Source: Myxococcales bacterium
GTDB lineage: Bacteria > Myxococcota_A > Polyangia > Haliangiales > Haliangiaceae
Assembly: GCA_016794525.1 (NCBI GenBank)
Contig: JAEUJY010000106.1
Span: 28,165 to 92,164, forward strand
Direction of reading: 5' to 3'
Length of the DNA: 64,000 bases
In this document: in pieces, positions 42,733-52,100 of the stretch
Layout: every line of letters begins with the position of its first letter
Position numbering within the stretch: the stretch's first letter is position 1
Made by a program: the position numbers and the translations under genes
The notes under the pieces: model-generated
The model's database searches: none
Seen by the model: only the letters and a program-made list of their open reading frames with translations
What the model was told of the DNA's origin: nothing

Positions 42733-43461
42733 TCAAGCTCGGGTGCCAAGCCGCGCGACCAAGGTGGCGTGGAGGTCGCGAAGGTACGCCTCGTCGCTCT
42801 TCGACGTCTCACCAAGGAGCTTCCATGAGTAGCTCGCAACGTAGAGCGACGTGCGCAGCTCGTCTGTCGGAACCTCGGGCACGGCTGCGTACCGCGTCCA
42901 ATGCCTGCGCATGCGGCGGTCGATCTCCTCGCAGGCCGCGCTGTCGCCCCAGTACCGCATCGCCTTGAAGGAGAGTCCGAAGGTGACGAGGTCACCAATC
43001 GGACAGCCGGATGCCGGTGCGTTGTCTGGGACGAGAACCGGATCGAGTTTGCCGGGTGGGAAGACCAAGATCGCCCAGCGCCCAGCTTCGGCATGCTTGC
43101 GCGCATCCTGCAGGGCAAGTTGCAGCGTGCCCGCCTGGGGAGGCGCACCGAACACCTGGTAGCTCGCGATGACCCGCTCCGCCTCCGCCCACGCGGTGAG
43201 CACGTCGCTGAGGCGCGTCCTAGCGTCCGATCGCGGTTTGCGATTCGGTGAATTGATTAGCCTTGCGAGGATTGGCCCAAGTTCCTCTCCGAACTCTGCG
43301 ATCGCGGCCTTCAGCGTGATGAGGGGCTTCTTCTTGCCGGCCGGCGGCTTGGGCGTCGGGGCCGTGGACTTCTCTGACGCCTTAGCGCTGCCGGCGGGCG
43401 TCCGCTCTGTGGCCGCGCGCCGGGTTGGTTTTGCAGGGACTGCCCTGATGCGGATCTTCAT
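42733..43461 (-). CDS. Hypothetical protein in defence operon
   Basis: This 242-residue protein has a Lys/Ala/Pro-rich N-terminal tail of about 45 residues, likely disordered and possibly nucleic-acid binding. A globular, mostly helical part follows (LKAAIAEFGEELGPILARLIN, LSDVLTAWAEAERVIASYQVFG, RYWGDSAACEEIDRRMRRHWTRYA, SWKLLGETSKSDEAYLRDLHATL). I do not recognise a family or catalytic motif. It lies nine bases before the next gene and 24 bases after the EVE-nuclease gene, inside the operon. Confidence 0.6.
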   Translation of the reverse strand: MKIRIRAVPAKPTRRAATERTPAGSAKASEKSTAPTPKPPAGKKKPLITLKAAIAEFGEELGPILARLINSPNRKPRSDARTRLSDVLTAWAEAERVIASYQVFGAPPQAGTLQLALQDARKHAEAGRWAILVFPPGKLDPVLVPDNAPASGCPIGDLVTFGLSFKAMRYWGDSAACEEIDRRMRRHWTRYAAVPEVPTDELRTSLYVASYSWKLLGETSKSDEAYLRDLHATLVARLGTRA

Positions 43462-43485
43462 GGCGCGCTCCTCGTTGACGAACGG

Positions 43486-44601
43486 CTACTCGTCGGCGAA
43501 GTCTTCGTGCTCGGTGAGGATGGTATCGGAGATGTGGGCGAGTTGGGGGATGTCCGCGATGGCGCGAATGGCGTCGTAGCTGAGGAAGGTGCAGGTCTTG
43601 GCGAGGGGGCGGCCCTCGATGAGGGTGAAGACGGGGCGGCGGATCTCGCGCATGACCTTGGCCTTACGCTCCTCGGGGGCGACGATGTGCAGGCGGATGT
43701 CCATGTTGGGCTGGAGGCTCAGGAGGTCGGCCATGCGCAGGATGCCGCTGTAGATCGAGGTGGTGTGCTCGACCTCGAAGGCGCGGACGATCGAGCGGCC
43801 CTTGATCCACAGGACGTCGATGCGCTCGATGGTCTCGATGGTGGTGTTGTCGTAGTTCAGCGGGAGGCTCTTCAGGAGGGGCGCGGCGCCTGGCCCAAGC
43901 TCCTTGATGACTGCCTCGCGGTCGTTGGCCGGGATCCAGACCTGGAACTTCATGGTGGCGCCGATGCGCGCCAGCAGCGCCTGGATCTTGATCGACTCGC
44001 GGACGCCGCCCGTGGCAGGCGGGGCGGTGGTCGCGGCTTCGTCGTCGTCCTCGAGATCGTCGGGGACGGAGACCGAAACTGGGCCGTCGGCGCGTTTGAC
44101 CTGGTGGCCGGCGATCAGGCGCTGCTCGCGCGGTTCGAGTGGGAACAGGCGCTGCGCCTTGGCCTGCTTCTGCAAGGCGTCGGCGAGGAACTTCCCGTCC
44201 TTGGGCTCGAGCTCGACCAGGCTGGTGCGGAGGTGTCCGGTCCAGAGCGAGCTGCCCTTGGGGTGGTCTTTGGTGAACGAGATGGCGCGCCAGACGGCGT
44301 CTTCGTGCATCGGGATGGCCCGGTCGAGGGGCAGCCAGACCAGCGGCTTGACGTGGAAGCGGATGACGTACGGATCGTCGGCCTCGACGAAGCGGGGCGT
44401 GGCGTCTTCGAAGGCCTTGCTGGTCACCTCTAGAAGGCCGCACCACCGCGATAGCTGGGTGACGTAGCAGACCAGGAGGTCGCCGGCCGCGACGTCGGAG
44501 GCGAGCTTGCGGCACCGGGGCTTGCATCCAGCGACCTTGCGGTCGGAGTCGGCGAAGCGCTGGTACGTCTCGGGGGAGAAGACATCGAGGCGGTGCTTCA
44601 T
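43486..44601 (-). CDS. EVE-like domain fused to PD-(D/E)XK-type nuclease
   Basis: This protein has 371 residues from the ATG at 44601; an ATG at 44622 would overlap the previous gene by 14 bases. The N-terminal 120 residues resemble an EVE domain (MKHRLDVFSPETYQRF, AGDLLVCYVTQLSRWCGLLEV, YVIRFHVKPLVWLP), a fold that reads modified bases. After an acidic linker, the C-terminal part has RIDVLWIKGRSIVRAFEVEHTTS, with D262 and E276-x-E278, a PD-(D/E)XK-like core with Glu in place of Lys. This predicts a modification-dependent restriction enzyme. It is distinct from the second such protein at 37655, where the domain order is reversed. Confidence 0.78.
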   Translation of the reverse strand: MKHRLDVFSPETYQRFADSDRKVAGCKPRCRKLASDVAAGDLLVCYVTQLSRWCGLLEVTSKAFEDATPRFVEADDPYVIRFHVKPLVWLPLDRAIPMHEDAVWRAISFTKDHPKGSSLWTGHLRTSLVELEPKDGKFLADALQKQAKAQRLFPLEPREQRLIAGHQVKRADGPVSVSVPDDLEDDDEAATTAPPATGGVRESIKIQALLARIGATMKFQVWIPANDREAVIKELGPGAAPLLKSLPLNYDNTTIETIERIDVLWIKGRSIVRAFEVEHTTSIYSGILRMADLLSLQPNMDIRLHIVAPEERKAKVMREIRRPVFTLIEGRPLAKTCTFLSYDAIRAIADIPQLAHISDTILTEHEDFADE

Positions 44602-44608
44602 GTGGGGC

Positions 44609-45727
44609 TCACGGCTTGGCATGTCGTCGGCCAGGCTTCTGTGGTGGCGCGGGCGGTGGGGCTTGCCACGGCGGCTCCACACGTTGCAGCCAGGTGTCGT
44701 CGACGGCGACCCGCAGGGCGACGACCCTCGCGACGTTCTCGAGTGCCTCGGTCGCGGTGAAGAACTCCGCCGGCGGTGTCAGGTGGTGGAAGGTCGTGCG
44801 GCCTCGTGAGCGCGTGACCCCGTCGCTGATCTGCGCCAATACGTCGGGCGTAGCCTTGAGGCCCTTGCGTCGGAGCACCGATGCGATCTCCGCTGTGTGC
44901 TGCTTGACCAGGCTGTGGAGCCCGCCGCCGCGGTTGGCGGGCTGTGGTTTGGGGTGCGCGTCGGGCGGCACATCGACGATGGCTACCAGGAAGCGGTCGG
45001 CGTGCTGCTCGATCTGAGCGCGAGAGAGGATCGGTGTCCTCCCGCGGCTGGTCGCCTTAACCTCGATCCGGTAGTCGTCGCGCTCGATGTCGTACGGGAG
45101 GTCTTCTGGGCCGCACCATAGCGCGTCCTCCATTCCCGGCTCCGCAAGGACTGCTAGCTCGCCGATGAGCCCTTGGAGGACGAGGTGCGACTCGTCATCC
45201 ACATCGGTCGCGATGTCACTTGGCGGCGCGCGGACGATCGATGCGACACGATCGGCCCAGATGGACCAGAACTGCGTGAACTGTCGGACCGCGTCCGCGA
45301 CAGTGAAGTCGCCCGCGTGGCGATAGGTCGACAAGTAGCGTGTCTCGTTGGCCGGCGCCTCGAAGATCGCGGTCTTGGTCATCCTGAGTTGCCCGCCCGT
45401 GTAGGTCTGGCAAGGGACCTCGTAGTGCTTGGCCAGGTCGCGTAGCTGGCGGCCATCACTGGGCGTCTGGGTGCCAAAGGCCGCGCAGATGACCGGGACG
45501 GGTGGGACGCCGGCGCGGTCGACCCAGATGCTGAAATCGATGCGGTCGTCGAGTGCGAATACTGAGGCGTATCCGTATTGGTATTCTGGGGAGCCACTTG
45601 GGCCGAACGTGCAGTCGCCGAGCGTCCATCGTCCGCGCTTGCTCGAGTGCATCTGCCGCACAATCTTCATGGCTGCGGCCTCGGCAGCCTGGAGCTGTTC
45701 ACGTTCGCTGGAACGCGTTTGGCTCAT
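44609..45727 (-). CDS. PD-(D/E)XK protein, DUF4420-like
   Basis: This 372-residue protein has a nuclease-like core: LIGELAVLAE (E190), WCGPEDLPYDIE (D213) and YRIEVKATSRG (E222-V-K224). The GELxxL...D...EVK order is that of DUF4420-type PD-(D/E)XK proteins found in restriction and defence loci. The N-terminal 170 residues, with WTLGDCTFG and YGYASVFALDDRIDFSIWVD, are a separate unknown domain. The C-terminus is Pro-rich. It lies six bases after hsdS and seven before the EVE-nuclease gene, so it is part of the same transcript. Confidence 0.75.
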   Translation of the reverse strand: MSQTRSSEREQLQAAEAAAMKIVRQMHSSKRGRWTLGDCTFGPSGSPEYQYGYASVFALDDRIDFSIWVDRAGVPPVPVICAAFGTQTPSDGRQLRDLAKHYEVPCQTYTGGQLRMTKTAIFEAPANETRYLSTYRHAGDFTVADAVRQFTQFWSIWADRVASIVRAPPSDIATDVDDESHLVLQGLIGELAVLAEPGMEDALWCGPEDLPYDIERDDYRIEVKATSRGRTPILSRAQIEQHADRFLVAIVDVPPDAHPKPQPANRGGGLHSLVKQHTAEIASVLRRKGLKATPDVLAQISDGVTRSRGRTTFHHLTPPAEFFTATEALENVARVVALRVAVDDTWLQRVEPPWQAPPPAPPQKPGRRHAKP

Positions 45728-45733
45728 GTGTCC

Positions 45734-47761
45734 TCATGACTCGTCGGTGAAGAGAGTGGTCTGGCGGTCGGCGGGGGAGTCGGGGGCGCGGGCGATGCGG
45801 TTGGCGTCGATGCGGGTGATGAGCTTGGCGCGGATGGCGCTGTTGAGGGCGGAGCGGAGGCCGGTGACGATGTGGCCGTCGGCGCGGAGGCGGGTGAACG
45901 CGAGGCCGCAGTTGTCGCGGGCCCACTCGGCGGCGGCGCGGATGGCGTCGTCGCGATCGGTGGGGGAGGGGCTGAGGACGGCGAGGAGCGCGTGGCGCCA
46001 GTCGTCCGCAGTGTACGCGGTCGCGTCGGGCTTGCAGGCGCGGACCTGGCCGCGCTTGGGGCGATCGAGGAGGCCCGCCTTCACCGCGGCGTCGATGGCG
46101 TCATTGAGCTGGGTGTAGAGCGGGCCGTCGGCGTGGAGGCGTTGGAAGATGATCTGGCCTGCCTCGCGGAGGTGATCAGCAAGGCGGCGGACAGCTGCGT
46201 CCTTGTCGACTGCGCCGTGGAGCCAAAGGGCAGCGATGGCTTGCGTGCCGAGCGCGTCGGAATCCAAAGACGGCAGAGCAGCGGGTGGTGCTGCTGCAGG
46301 TGGTTCGACTTCCGCTAGCTCAGCCGCCTGCTCCGAGATCGGCGTGGCGGGCGGCCGTCGAGCCGTGCGGCTTCGGCGCTGAGTTTGGGTGTCGTCGGTC
46401 CGGGCGGTGTGGCCTCGGCGCGTGGCCGGGGCCTCGGCGCGAGCGGCGCGGATGCGCTCGAGGAGGACGGAGGCCGGGGCGTCGCTCGGATCCTGGTCGA
46501 CAAGTTCGCCGCGGAACGCAAGTCCGAGGATGGCGGCGCCAAGCGTTCCAAACTGCTCGAGTTGTCGCTCCGCGAGGGCCGCCGTCGTCTCGAGAAAGCG
46601 GAGTGCACGCGTGACGCGGGAGACGATCTCGTGCTGCTCATCGAGCGGTGGCAGCGGGAGTCTCGTGTTCTGGACATCGGCTTGGTTGATGCTGGCTTGG
46701 TTCACTGCCCACTTGGCGTTTGCGATGAGTCGCGCTCGACCTTGGGGGCTGCGGAGCATGGCGGCGACGAAGTGAGGGTGCACGCGTTCCGTAAGCGAAA
46801 TGCGCATCATGTTTGATTCAAACAGGACTCCGGAAAGGCTGGTGTCAATGATGAGGCATTTTCCAAGGTGAGACGGACTGTTGACTCGATTGATGACGAG
46901 GTCGTTCACTTGCAGTGCGTACCGGTGGCGTTCTTCGTCTGATATCGTGAGCTGGGAGAGTTCATCGCGGTGGGGGGCTTGGTCGTCCTGGAAGTTCGAG
47001 ATCCTCAGAATTGGATGCCCCGTGGCTCCGTAGAATTCTCGTCCCTTGTAGAGGCCATTTGTTGGCCCGTCGGCAATGAGGTCGCCTAGTGGCGCTTCGG
47101 TCCATGCGGCAGGAAGGGGCGATGTGGAAGTATGGGTGACGTAAGGCAATCCCGCTCGCGTTGCTCGCCAGTCGGCGGTGAGGTCGCCGCGGAAGGCGGA
47201 CGCGAGGATGGACTGGCGGAGCTTGGCGAGCAGCGGGCGGACGGCGTCCAGTGCCTCCTCGGCACGTTGGCGGTGGTCGCGAAGCCTGTTGAGCTTTGCC
47301 GAGATGCGTCTCTGCTCCGGGAGCGGTGGGAGGAGTAGCGGGTGTGAAAGGAACGGACCCCTGTTGATGTGCTTCATCGTTGATCCGTGGAGGTGCTCGC
47401 CTTGCACCATCTCGCGGATGACGGCCTTCATCGCCCAGTACAGAAACGACGAGTCGACGAGCAGTGGATTCGGGACGACCTTGAATATGTGCTGGTTGAG
47501 TACCGCTTCCGGCCCGTGCCAGATGAAGGCATCGAGCGTCGCCGACCAGCTTACGAGCAGGTCACCGCGCCGAACAAGGTAGCGTTCGTCGACCGGACGG
47601 GTCGTCAGGTTGAATGGCGCATCGACTGAATTCAGGTTCTGAATTCGGATGATGGGGCGCCCGCTGCTGACCCAGTCCGTTGGCTTGAACGCGAGACCGT
47701 TGATGTACTCGGCGAGGTCGCCCACGGTCGCCAACGCCCAGCCTGGCGGTGGCGCCGTCAC
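45734..47761 (-). CDS. hsdS: Type I restriction specificity subunit with extended C-terminus
   Basis: This 675-residue protein starts at a GTG overlapping the hsdM stop. It has two target-recognition domains (GWALATVGDLAEYINGLAF and AWTEAPLGDLIADGPTNGLY starts), each followed by a conserved spacer helix (PPLPEQRRISAKLNRLRDHR and PPLDEQHEIVSRVTRALRFL, both ending in AFRGDLTADW- or AFRGELVDQDP-type motifs). A normal HsdS ends near residue 450. Here about 200 more residues follow an Arg/Pro linker and look like two winged-helix-like repeats (IFQRLHADGPLYTQLNDAIDAAV; FTRLRADGHIVTGLRSALNSAI). The extension may bind DNA or partner subunits. Confidence 0.93.
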   Translation of the reverse strand: MTAPPPGWALATVGDLAEYINGLAFKPTDWVSSGRPIIRIQNLNSVDAPFNLTTRPVDERYLVRRGDLLVSWSATLDAFIWHGPEAVLNQHIFKVVPNPLLVDSSFLYWAMKAVIREMVQGEHLHGSTMKHINRGPFLSHPLLLPPLPEQRRISAKLNRLRDHRQRAEEALDAVRPLLAKLRQSILASAFRGDLTADWRATRAGLPYVTHTSTSPLPAAWTEAPLGDLIADGPTNGLYKGREFYGATGHPILRISNFQDDQAPHRDELSQLTISDEERHRYALQVNDLVINRVNSPSHLGKCLIIDTSLSGVLFESNMMRISLTERVHPHFVAAMLRSPQGRARLIANAKWAVNQASINQADVQNTRLPLPPLDEQHEIVSRVTRALRFLETTAALAERQLEQFGTLGAAILGLAFRGELVDQDPSDAPASVLLERIRAARAEAPATRRGHTARTDDTQTQRRSRTARRPPATPISEQAAELAEVEPPAAAPPAALPSLDSDALGTQAIAALWLHGAVDKDAAVRRLADHLREAGQIIFQRLHADGPLYTQLNDAIDAAVKAGLLDRPKRGQVRACKPDATAYTADDWRHALLAVLSPSPTDRDDAIRAAAEWARDNCGLAFTRLRADGHIVTGLRSALNSAIRAKLITRIDANRIARAPDSPADRQTTLFTDES

Positions 47762-49185
47762 TCGGCGGCCTCCGCTGAGAGCGCCTTGGTGAGTGCCTCC
47801 ATCTCCGCCATCGCCGTCTGCAGGTGCGCCATGATCTCCGCCGCGATCTCCTCCGGCTCCGGCAGGTCCTCCGCGCTGGTGTGGCCCTCGTCCTTCAGCC
47901 AACTGATGTCGAGGTTCTCGCCGCGCTTCGCGATGTCCTCGCGCGAGAACCGCCGCCAGCGCCCCTCTTCCCCGCTGTCCTTGCGCTTGCTCTTGCCAAG
48001 CGGGTCGTCACCGAAGGCCTGCTCGAACTCGGCGAAGTGCTCCGGCCCGAGCTGCGTGCGCTTGCCGAACGCGGGGGCGTTGGTGCGCATGTCGTAGATC
48101 CAGACGGCCTTCGTGTTGCCGGTGTCCTTCGCCCCACGGCTGAAGAACAGGACGTTGGTCTTCACGCCCTGGGCGTAGAAGATGCCCGTCGGTAGGCGCA
48201 GGATCGTGTGCAGGTCGCACTTGTCCATCAGGTCGGCGCGGACCTGGGCGCCGACGTTGTCCTCGAACAGCACGTTGTCGGGCAGCACCACCGCGGCCCG
48301 GCCGCCCGGCTTCAGGCCACGGTAGATGTGCTGCAGGAACGCGAGCTGCTTGTTGCTGGTCGGGAACAAGAAGTCGTCGCGGCTCGGCAGGCCGCCGCCC
48401 TTCTTCGTGCCGAACGGCGGGTTGGTCAGGATGACGTCGGCCTTCGGCAGGTTCTTGCCCAGCTCCGACATCGAGTCGCCGATCGCCAGGTCGCCCTCGA
48501 TGTCGTGGAGCATCAGGTTCATCAGGGCCAGGCGGTGCGTGTCGTGCACCAGCTCGACCCCGTAGAAGGCCTTGTACTTCTGAAAGTCCTGCTGCCGCAC
48601 CGGCAGCTTGTCGAGGCGGTTGGTCGCGTCCTTGATGTAGCGGTCGGCGGCGATCAGGAAGCCGCAGGTGCCCGCCGCCGGGTCTTGGACCAGCTCGCCG
48701 GGCTGCGGCTTCACCAGGCGCACCATGCTGTCGATCAGCGGGCGCGGCGTGAAGTACTGCCCCGCGCCCGACTTCTTCTCGTTCGCGTTCTTCTCGAGCA
48801 GCCCCTCGTACAGGTTGCCCAGGCCCTCTTCCTTGGCCTCGTACCAGTCGAGCCCGTCCAGGTCCTCGACCAGCTTGGCCAGGTGCTTCGGCTGCTTCAG
48901 GGAGGTCGCCGCGTTGGCGTAGATCGCTTGCACCCGCGGCGACGCCTCGGTCCCCAGGTGCAGGAGCAGCTTCCGGTAGAAGGTGAGCTGGTCGACGCCG
49001 TCCTTGTCCTCCAGGTCGTCCCACCGATACCCCGCCGGCAGCTGCTTCTCCGTCCCCGTCTCCTTCGCCATCTTCAGGAACAGCAGGTACGTCAGCTCGG
49101 TCACGTACTGGTGGTAGGTGATGCCGTCGTCGCGGAGGACGTCGCACAGTCGCCACAGCTTGGCGACGATGTCTTGGGTGCTCAT
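47758..49185 (-). CDS. hsdM: Type I restriction-modification methyltransferase subunit
   Basis: This 475-residue N6-adenine methyltransferase has an HsdM N-terminal helical domain (IVAKLWRLCDVLRDDGITYHQYV), then GQYFTPR (142-148), SAM motif DPAAGTCGF (168-176) and catalytic NPPF (255-258). With HsdS it methylates host sites and with HsdR forms the restriction complex. It starts three bases after the hsdR stop and overlaps hsdS. All expected motifs are intact, so modification activity is likely. Confidence 0.96.
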   Translation of the reverse strand: MSTQDIVAKLWRLCDVLRDDGITYHQYVTELTYLLFLKMAKETGTEKQLPAGYRWDDLEDKDGVDQLTFYRKLLLHLGTEASPRVQAIYANAATSLKQPKHLAKLVEDLDGLDWYEAKEEGLGNLYEGLLEKNANEKKSGAGQYFTPRPLIDSMVRLVKPQPGELVQDPAAGTCGFLIAADRYIKDATNRLDKLPVRQQDFQKYKAFYGVELVHDTHRLALMNLMLHDIEGDLAIGDSMSELGKNLPKADVILTNPPFGTKKGGGLPSRDDFLFPTSNKQLAFLQHIYRGLKPGGRAAVVLPDNVLFEDNVGAQVRADLMDKCDLHTILRLPTGIFYAQGVKTNVLFFSRGAKDTGNTKAVWIYDMRTNAPAFGKRTQLGPEHFAEFEQAFGDDPLGKSKRKDSGEEGRWRRFSREDIAKRGENLDISWLKDEGHTSAEDLPEPEEIAAEIMAHLQTAMAEMEALTKALSAEAAE

Positions 49186-49188
49186 GGG

Positions 49189-52100
49189 TCAGCCCGCAGA
49201 TTGCCACAGGGCGTCGTGCAGGTCGCCGAGCACGGCGGCCAGCTTGCCGTCGAAGATCTTGTTGGCGCGGGCAAAGCCGCCGTCGCTCTTGAAGCTGCCC
49301 ACCTCGAGCGCGGTTGGGTCGACGACCTGCGAGACCTTGAGCTGGTCGCCGATGCGCGCCAGCCACTTGCGCTGCGGATCGGTCCAGGCCTGGCGGCCCT
49401 GGATCGTCTTGAGCGCGCGGTCGACCCGCTCGGCGTAGGGCACGAGCGCGTCGCCCAGGGCCGCCTTGCGGATGAAGCCGATGATCGAGGCGGCGATGTC
49501 CTGGTTGGTCGCGTCGCGCCACGCGGTCTGGAGCGTCGCCTCGGAGTAGCCGGCGTTGGCCAGCGCCAGGCCCAGCTCCTTGAGCTGCTGGCGGGTGAGC
49601 TCGCGCGGTCGCTGGGTCACCACGAGCAGCGCCGGGAGCTTGTTCATGTTGTCGCGCAGGAAGCCGGCGAAGCTGTCCAGGTAGTCCTTGGGCTTCTGGC
49701 CGCTGCCGTAGCCGCGCTCGGAGCGGCGCAGCTCGTCGGGGTGCTCCGAGATGATCAGCCCGGCGTTGCCGCCAGTCGAGCGGTCCAGCAGGTCCACGGC
49801 CGGCGCGTGGGCGGCGATCCACGCGACCGCCTCGGTCGGGGCCTTGGCGCGCAGGGCGGCCAGCAGCGCCGCCGGGGACAGGCCGGCCACGGCCTCGAAG
49901 TCATCGGCCGCGGCGCCCTTGATGCGGCGGTGCTTGGTGCCCAGCTTGGCGATGAACTGCTCGAGGAGCAGCTTCACGGTGGCCGGGTTCTTCACCGTGC
50001 CCAGCTCCTGGGCCAGCTGGGTGAAGGTCACCTTGGGGTCGGCGACCACCGGCTTCATGCTGTTGACCGGCTCGAGCGCGGCGTACAGGTCGACCGTGTC
50101 GAAGATGCGGAACACCTCCTTGCCGATGTCGTCGCAGCGGCGCGTGGCGCGGCCCAGCATCTGCTCGTAGAGGATGCGGCTCCGCACCCGGCGCAGGAAC
50201 ACGATGTTGGAGATGGCCGGGACGTCGATGCCGGTGGTCAGCAGGTCCACGGTGACCGCGATCGACGGGTTGCGCTCGTTCTTGTAGCGGCGGATGAGCT
50301 GGTCGGGCTTGTCGGCGGCGCCGGTGATCTTGAGGACCGCGGCGTCCTCGATCTCGCCGTAGCGCTCGGTCAGCGCCTCCTTGAGCAGCCGCACGACCAT
50401 GTCGGCGTGGGCGTCGGTGGCGCAGAAGATGAGCGTCTTGCCCGGCAGGCTCGGGTCGATGTGGCGGGCCAGCTCGGCGCAGACCACGCGGTTGAAGTTC
50501 TCGGTGACGACCCGCCGGTTGTAGCTGTCGATCTCGAGGTTGACCTCGTCGGCCAGGGTGACGGTGTCGATGGTGGCGGCGGCGGGCTGGTAGACCGCCA
50601 TCTTCTCGCCGGCGCGCCAGTGCATGCCGTCCTCGGCCAGCGCGGTGACGATCTGGTGGGGCGGCTCGTGATCGATGAGCACGTTGTCGAGCACCGCTTC
50701 GCGGTAGCTGTACTGGAACACCGGCCGGCCGAAGATCTCGGTGGTGTGCAGGGCCGGCGTGGCGGTCAGGCCGACCTTCACCGCGTCGAAGTGATCGAGC
50801 ACGCGGCGGTACTTCGAGAAGTAGTCGCCCTCGTCGCGGAAGTCGATCTCGGCGTCGCCCATCTCGCGGTCGAGCAGGTAGCCGCGGTGGCACTCGTCGA
50901 CCACGATGCAGTCGTACTGATCGACCGGCGGCACGTCGGCCTCGTCCGACGGGAACAGGATGCGCTTGACCATGCCCTGGATGGTCACGATCTGGAGCTT
51001 GGTGTCGGGGTCGGGCTTGATGTCCTTCAGCTCCTTCATCCCGAAGATGTCGGAGAAGGTCTGGAGGCTCTCGAGGCGGGCGTCCTTGTACGCGTTGGCG
51101 GTCTGCTCGCCGAGCGCGCTGCGGTCGACCAGGAACAGCACGCGGCGGAACCGGCGGGTCTTGAGCAGGCGGTAGGTGAGGCCGATGCAGGTGCGGGTCT
51201 TGCCGGTGCCGGTGGCCATCGCGACCAGGCACTCGCGCTGGCCGCGCTCGATGGCGGCTTCGACGGCGCGGATGGCGGCGAGCTGGTAGTCGCGCAGGCC
51301 AAGGTACTCGGTGGGCTCGACCTTGAGCTGGGCATGGGCCCGCTCGTGGTCTTGCTTGAGCATCGCGGCCAGGCCGTCGGGCGTGTACCAGCTCTCCAGC
51401 GGGCGGGCGGCGACCGTGGGCGTGCGCGCGTCGAAGAACCAGATGCCGCTCTTGTCCTTGAGCTGGCGCAGGAACGGCCGGCCGTTGGTCGCGAACAGGA
51501 ACGGGATGGCGAACTGCTCCCAGGGGCCGCCGGGTGACGTCTGATCGGCGGCGACCGCGTAGCCGCGGCTGTAGCGCCGGGACTGCTCGAGGGTCGCGGC
51601 CACGTCCTTGGCCTTGCGCTTGGCCTCGACCACGCCGACCGGCATCAGCCCGACGAACAGCACGTAGTCGGCGGGGCCGTGCCTGGTCGGCCACTCGGCG
51701 ATCGCCAGGTGCTTGCCCTTGGCGGGGCGCGCGCCCTTGCTGTAGGTCAGCTCGACCGAGTCGACCTCCCAGCCGGCCTGGCGCAGCTGGGCGTCGATGA
51801 TGCGCCGGGTGTCGGCCTCGTCCAGCTCCAGCGACTCGGCCGCCTGGCTGGCCTGGGCGACGATGGCCGTGGCCTGGGCGGGCGGGGCGGCGGTCGCGGC
51901 CGCCTGGAGCGCGGCGAGCTGCTGAGCGAGCGCGGCGTGGTCCTTGTCGGCCTGCTCGAGCAGCGCGGTCAGGATCGCGCGCTCGTCGGCGTCCTTCGCG
52001 GCCCGCTGCTCCGCGGTCAGGCGCAGCTCGGCCGCGGCCTCGGCCGCCGCGCGGGCCGCCTCGGCCTTGGACTGCTGGGCCGCCAGCTCGTCGCGCAGGC

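Noticed and set aside
48208..51537. Plus-strand open frame of about 1100 codons opposite hsdM and hsdR
   Set aside because: It is a shadow of high-GC codon bias; hsdM and hsdR on the other strand are unmistakable.
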